DNA of 64,000 nucleotides. Source: Lineus longissimus (taxonomy: Eukaryota; Nemertea; Pilidiophora; Heteronemertea; Lineidae). The position numbers and the translations under genes are program-made. The stretch covers positions 868,001 through 932,000 of the forward strand of contig NC_088314.1 in the NCBI RefSeq assembly GCF_910592395.1, in the 5' to 3' direction. The notes under the pieces were generated by a model that saw only the letters and a list, made by a program, of their open reading frames with translations, ran no database searches and was not told where the DNA came from. Below, one piece after another: positions 59,562 to 64,000 of this stretch (its first letter is position 1; every line of letters begins with the position of its first letter).

Positions 59562-60518
59562 CGCAGATGTGTCACTCTAGTCACTGTCTAAAGGAAGTAG
59601 AGAATAACTGTAGTTGTAGATTGTAAATCAAGGAAGTGAGCAAACATGGCCACTGACATTTCTCAGAACAGGCATTGCTTTGAAATAGGTATTGATCAGG
59701 GAAGCTGGTGGACAAGTCAAATTTTTCATCTGAATCCCCCAATGATCGCTTGACAATTTTAAAGGAAATCGTTGGAGCAATGGTGCAATCCTCCAGAAAT
59801 AACCCAACGAGTTGCAACATTTTTAAACAATGTAGGCCTAGAAAAACTTGCATCATGCTGTTGGTCGTTTTCACATGATGATGTTATCACCTGCCATGCT
59901 GATTGATGAAGTGACAAACAAAATTGAGCAATCCCACATGACCATGACAGCATTTGATACAGTATTTTTGAACGACGGGTGATGAAACATAAATAAAGTC
60001 ATAGGTTTATGTCGTCCCAGTCGTTGAATGTTATCACTATTATCAGTATTGTTGAGTAAAGCCCTAAGTAAAGGTCTAGGCTACTCTATAATTGATTGAC
60101 TTGAAATTATTGTTCTCAAATACATTAACAATACAGTACATCAACATCTCTAATACATACAATAACAAATACATAGCCTGGCGTCTACTCATCACCTATG
60201 ACGACAAAGTTTGAATGGGGCCAGAAAGGAAAATTCAAGCTGTAAGGTTGTCTGAACAATGGTCCTCACATTGCACAATGCAGAGCAATGGCTGTGCATT
60301 ATAGTTCAACTGCAATACATTTGTGTTTATGTGAAGAGGACAAACTTTGAACGCAAATTTTTTCAAAAATCTATAAAATAATTCGTTATAAATGGCTTCA
60401 TTCTAAAGCTCCCACCTCCTTTATTCCACTATATCAAATCAGACTACGATTTCACTTCCAGTAAGACGTTAGAACGCAATTTACGAATATAAACACACAA
60501 AGTGTTTCAATGAAATGA

Positions 60519-60548
60519 GGCAGCCATCTTTAAAGTCCCGTGACGTCA
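60519..60548. promoter_or_regulatory. YY1-like and CRE motifs, likely ARIH2 promoter
   Basis: The minus strand reads AAAGATGGCTGCC, a YY1-type core-promoter motif, next to a perfect cAMP-response palindrome TGACGTCA at 60541-60548. Both lie about 960-990 bp upstream of the ARIH2 ATG, which implies a 5' UTR intron. Assignment to ARIH2 is inferred from position. Confidence 0.45.
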
Positions 60549-60818
60549 CCAAGTGACCTCTTGGAGGTCATGACCGATAATATTTGTAAACAATTGCACG
60601 TGGTCGGAATCGTGTCATTTTTGGGGTCTCGGACACATTTCATATTTTGAACAATAGTTCAACAACTGCAAATTACAGAGGAACTAGATATACACATTGT
60701 AGCAGATGATGTTCTTGTGATATTGCCCCCCAAGTCATATACATTATATACAGATAGCGCTCGAGCGTGTGACTACCAACTATTGGAGTTGATTGGCGTT
60801 CCGTTAGAAGAAGTAACT

Positions 60819-60962
60819 ATCCTGAGCTTCAGGCTTTTGACCTTATATGTACGTCAACGACTACGGCCAGCGTACCACTTTAACCATCTAGGCACCAGTG
60901 GTTTTCAATATCCTCCGCCTCTCGATATGACGAAGGAATATAAAAAGCCTGAAGCTCAGGAT
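60819..60962. repeat. 20-bp perfect inverted repeat, 104-bp loop
   Basis: ATCCTGAGCTTCAGGCTTTT at 60819-60838 is exactly inverted at 60943-60962. The arm itself contains the near-palindrome CCTGAGCTTCAGG. It may be a remnant of a short terminal-inverted-repeat element. Confidence 0.8.
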
Positions 60963-61323
60963 CACCATTGACGACGCTTGGAGAATGGTTCATTGCTGTG
61001 AGGTATTGTCCCCACCTCGTACTGTCGTTACACTACCGAAAATGCTAGGCCTAGGCCTATTTAGCTACATACAAGTGGAATAAAGCTTTGGAAATCATTG
61101 ATGAATTGAAAAGTCATGTTATATGAATGACATGCTCATAGAGACTCTGACATGTCATGACTGCTTGCTTGAGAAAAGACCAAATGTCACCTTGTGCATA
61201 CTGCATGGCTCATGGCATCGATTGATATAGTGTCCTCCATCCGCACTCCTCGGACAAGGAACAGCCTTTTGTGGCTGAAACATGTTATAAAATGTGACAA
61301 AAAGAACTCATTTAAGTCAAGTT

Positions 61324-61329
61324 TTTATT
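61324..61329 (-). terminator. Likely poly(A) signal of the MBD4-like gene
   Basis: Minus-strand AATAAA about 315 nt downstream of the TGA stop. Confidence 0.45.
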
Positions 61330-61642
61330 TTTTCATAAACTAAAACAATAAATATAGCCCACATACTTTGTAAATACCCTAATAGAGGTTGGCACATACA
61401 ATTTGCTCAAGTAAGTAAATTTTTAACTCTGATGACACTGACAGGCATATCCCGATAGAATTCTGATACCAGACGGAGATTTGCAGTAAAAGTTCATATA
61501 TCATTATCAAAGCCCATCAGCATATCACTTACTGGAAGAAGCACATACTTGCTGATGGGACCATTGCTGTCATGATAGATTGGATTAGCCCTTGTCCTTC
61601 AAGGGTTGAACTAAGTGATATTTCTTAAGTGGAAGGACAGAT

Positions 61643-62710
61643 TCAGTCTATTCCAAGCTGTTGATGGTTCCGCCACAGCCACCGATGGTAGTAGTTCAAC
61701 ATGTGGTCATCAGGTGTCACTTGCTTCCATTCGTTCAAACAGAATATCCTGTAAGAGTCATTTCCATATTTTCCAATCCCGTACAACTCCATGGGGTACT
61801 TCCAATCTTTTGAGAGATACTCATCTGTAATTGAAGTAAAAACAAGATTATAAGTGAGAACATATGTACAAAAGGCTAGGACAAGGACAATGGAATTGTC
61901 ATAAAACCTTCCCCGAAAGTCACTGGGCACATAAGCTTTGCCACAGACCATTTCCCAGCACCACTTCAATCTGAGTGTTTCCACTTTGTGATATGGAAGG
62001 TAAAAAGAGGAGATATCCTCAAGTTAAATGTTCTATTCTGATCTGTAAGTAGGCACATGAAGGATTGTGGGTGTCTTTGGGAAGAAGTAAAGCTCTGCAT
62101 ACCTGAGAATCTCACAACAATTTGTGCTCTTTTTTCATGCAAGCCAAGTGGTTGTAGTAGCTTCGCAATTTCTCTCCAATCGGAATCCCTTGCTATCTCA
62201 GCGGACGGCCATTTGGTGAAGAATTCCCATAGCACTGGGATGGCAGCTTTACCTGAAAATGGGATCATAATTAGTAAGATTGAGGGATTGAATACTGACT
62301 AAAGACATGGTGACAGATGGTCCTCAGTATTGAGAGATTGGGACATTGTCCTGGCATGGTCATAGGAAGTCTGTTATCATAAAGAAAGCTGACTTAGGCT
62401 CACCAGCGGTTCTCTGTAAAAATATTGTAGCTATCAGCAATTTCCAAGGATCATGGAACAGGCTCTCTTGAACAAGTTTATAGGGCGACTTGGGAGGGGT
62501 CCATTGCTGGTGATACTTCTTCAGGGACACTGGTTCTAATCTGGCTTTACCTGAAGGCAAGAGGTCATAGGTTTCAGATGAGGTAAATTGAGATGAAGAA
62601 CAGATATTTTGTGAATTTCTGGCCCAAACAAGCTCTTGACTGAAGTCTTCCGCTCCGCAATTGCTAGAGTCACCTGAAGGCTTTTGGACTTCTGGATACA
62701 CCGGCATCAT
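61643..62710 (-). CDS. MBD4: MBD4-type G:T/U mismatch DNA glycosylase, no MBD seen
   Basis: Three exons (62710-62404, 62252-62103, 61824-61643) join to 212 codons. MBD4 removes T or U opposite G, mainly at deaminated CpG, in base excision repair. The HhH-GPD glycosylase domain is complete: [42 protein letters not shown], and [19 protein letters not shown] with the catalytic aspartate in GNDSYR. It ends [12 protein letters not shown]. Vertebrate MBD4 is 550-580 aa with an N-terminal MBD. Here the ATG at 62710 follows an in-frame TAA two codons upstream, so the model starts about 75 residues before the glycosylase fold. Either the MBD is absent in this lineage or it lies upstream beyond 62.7 kb on an exon that I could not find. 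Confidence 0.9.
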
Positions 62711-64000
62711 TACTTAGATGTATTCTACGATGAATAGGCCGTTGCAAAAAGAACGGTACCGGTATGAGAGAGAGATCTGATTTCTGATACCTTTGAAGTA
62801 ATGACTCTTATGAAGAACTGGTCTTGCTGTCAGGGAAACACCTTTACTCTTTCTCTCACTGTTACATCCGTCTTCTAAAATTGAGTAGAAAGAGTATTTT
62901 CAGATGTAGAATACTTGTAAAGCACCAACTCCACTCTGAGAAGAAAAGCTCTGTTCTGTTTGTGAATGCGATCATCTGACTAGCTGGTCAATGCTCCAGA
63001 GAAAGAGTTCTTCTTTCCCAGCTGCTAGCTATGGGCATCTCATCGGGATGTGGCATAACTAAGCTACTACGATAAAAAAAGTCTGTATTTCTATACATGA
63101 TAACTTTAATAAGATATGTAAATATGTAACAAATTGGAGAGTTAACACACTAGTACAGGAGATTTGAGACTTGCTGTGACAGACATGACACTCACACCGA
63201 CAACCACAACTCTAGGAAGTTTTTGATTTCATGTTGTGGACTTCTGAATGGCCGTCCCTCTGCTTCAAAGTGGCATTTGGCACCAAAAGTGTTAAAGACA
63301 CTAAAGTAAAGATAGATGCTAAAATATCGCCCTTTCAAATGTACCTGAAAATACCTTTCACCTTAGTTCTTCTAGGGACATTTCATTCCCAGCCAAATAA
63401 TTTCATAATACGACATTTTAAAAGGTTTTACCAACAAAAAAAATAACAACAACTGTCTTGACGTCGGGATTGCAAGCTCGGAAAGACCCAACACTAAAAT
63501 CTGTACCAGTGACAAAAACCACTGTCGACGATATCCTAAAATATTTCGAAGTTTAAAACGTAATAACCTGAAACTGGAGTTGGGTATGTTTCATGATCTG
63601 ACTAATATTCAACTTTCCTTGTTGCAATGTCTAGTAGGCCTACTAAACCATCCCTCCAATTTGGTATATAATTCAGTTGACAACATTTAGGCTTAAATGA
63701 ACCTACAATAAACAGCTATATAATTATGATAAACATTTCTATATACACTACATGTACATGAAGTCAAAAATTTCCACAATCAAATACATTTTTTATCTAG
63801 TAATTTACCTTAAAGGTACCGTAAGTTTACTATTTAATACAAACCAATAAAATATTCTGCTATGTACAAATCAAATGTGTGCAGCACTGGCAGTAGGTAT
63901 TGTTCAACACCAAGAGTTCAAACTCTAAAGTTTTAACCTGAGATTTCTTTCAATTTCATTAAATACAAAATACAACCCTGGCCCGCTCCAGTTGACGCTC
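62711..64000. other. Upstream flank of the MBD4-like gene
   Basis: AT-rich sequence with no supported coding exon, no MBD-encoding segment and no clear repeat. The 5' end of the gene may lie here or outside the window. Confidence 0.4.

Larger units (their letters stand above)
59562..61642. other. ARIH2 upstream region and MBD4 3' flank
   Basis: No coding exon is supported. The interval holds a promoter-like cluster near 60.5 kb, an inverted repeat at 60819-60962 and a minus-strand AATAAA at 61324-61329, about 315 nt after the MBD4 stop. A plus-strand reading frame across 60717-60971 overlaps the inverted repeat and has no homology that I recognise. Confidence 0.5.

Noticed and set aside
60717-60971. 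84-codon plus-strand frame
   Set aside because: It spans both arms of the inverted repeat and has no homology or start context worth keeping.

Overview
The window is nuclear DNA of an animal, most likely a marine invertebrate. Genes are split by many short-to-medium GT-AG introns, there are long non-coding stretches, a selenoprotein gene, and repeat remnants of LINE, SINE, MITE and foldback type. The orthologue set (HELZ2/ZC3H7-type, RPUSD3, SELENOK, SMIM30, ARIH2, MBD4) is bilaterian. Sequence alone does not separate cephalochordate, ambulacrarian and lophotrochozoan. Exons were joined by eye from splice sites and reading phase, so boundaries may be off by a base or two. All seven named gene models close in frame.

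Layout. 1-10.2 kb: mostly gene-poor, with diverged tandem repeats, a hAT-like MITE, tRNA-derived SINE remnants and one doubtful three-exon gene. 10.25-32.88 kb (-): one very large gene of about 35 coding exons (about 3,900 aa). It joins TPR repeats and a ZC3H7-like series of CCCH fingers to a HELZ2-like helicase, RNB exoribonuclease and second helicase. 33-35.1 kb: a LINE 3' fragment and two foldback elements. 35.36-38.0 kb (+): RPUSD3-like mitochondrial pseudouridine synthase family member. 40.0-41.7 kb (-): SELENOK with an in-frame UGA and a candidate SECIS element. 42.0 kb (+): SMIM30, head to head with SELENOK. 45.8-51.3 kb (-): a dynamin-type GTPase fused through a coiled coil and hydrophobic segment to a degenerate protein kinase. 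54.9-59.6 kb (-): ARIH2-type RBR ubiquitin ligase. 61.6-62.7 kb (-): MBD4-type DNA glycosylase without a visible methyl-CpG-binding domain.

The genes are not an operon. Two relationships are visible in the DNA: SELENOK and SMIM30 share a promoter interval of about 330 bp, and RPUSD3 and SELENOK converge on a shared pair of opposed poly(A) signals. The strongest candidates for little-described biology are the GTPase-membrane-pseudokinase fusion and the TPR/ZC3H7-fronted HELZ2-like protein. Any shared role of these two in innate defence is inference only.
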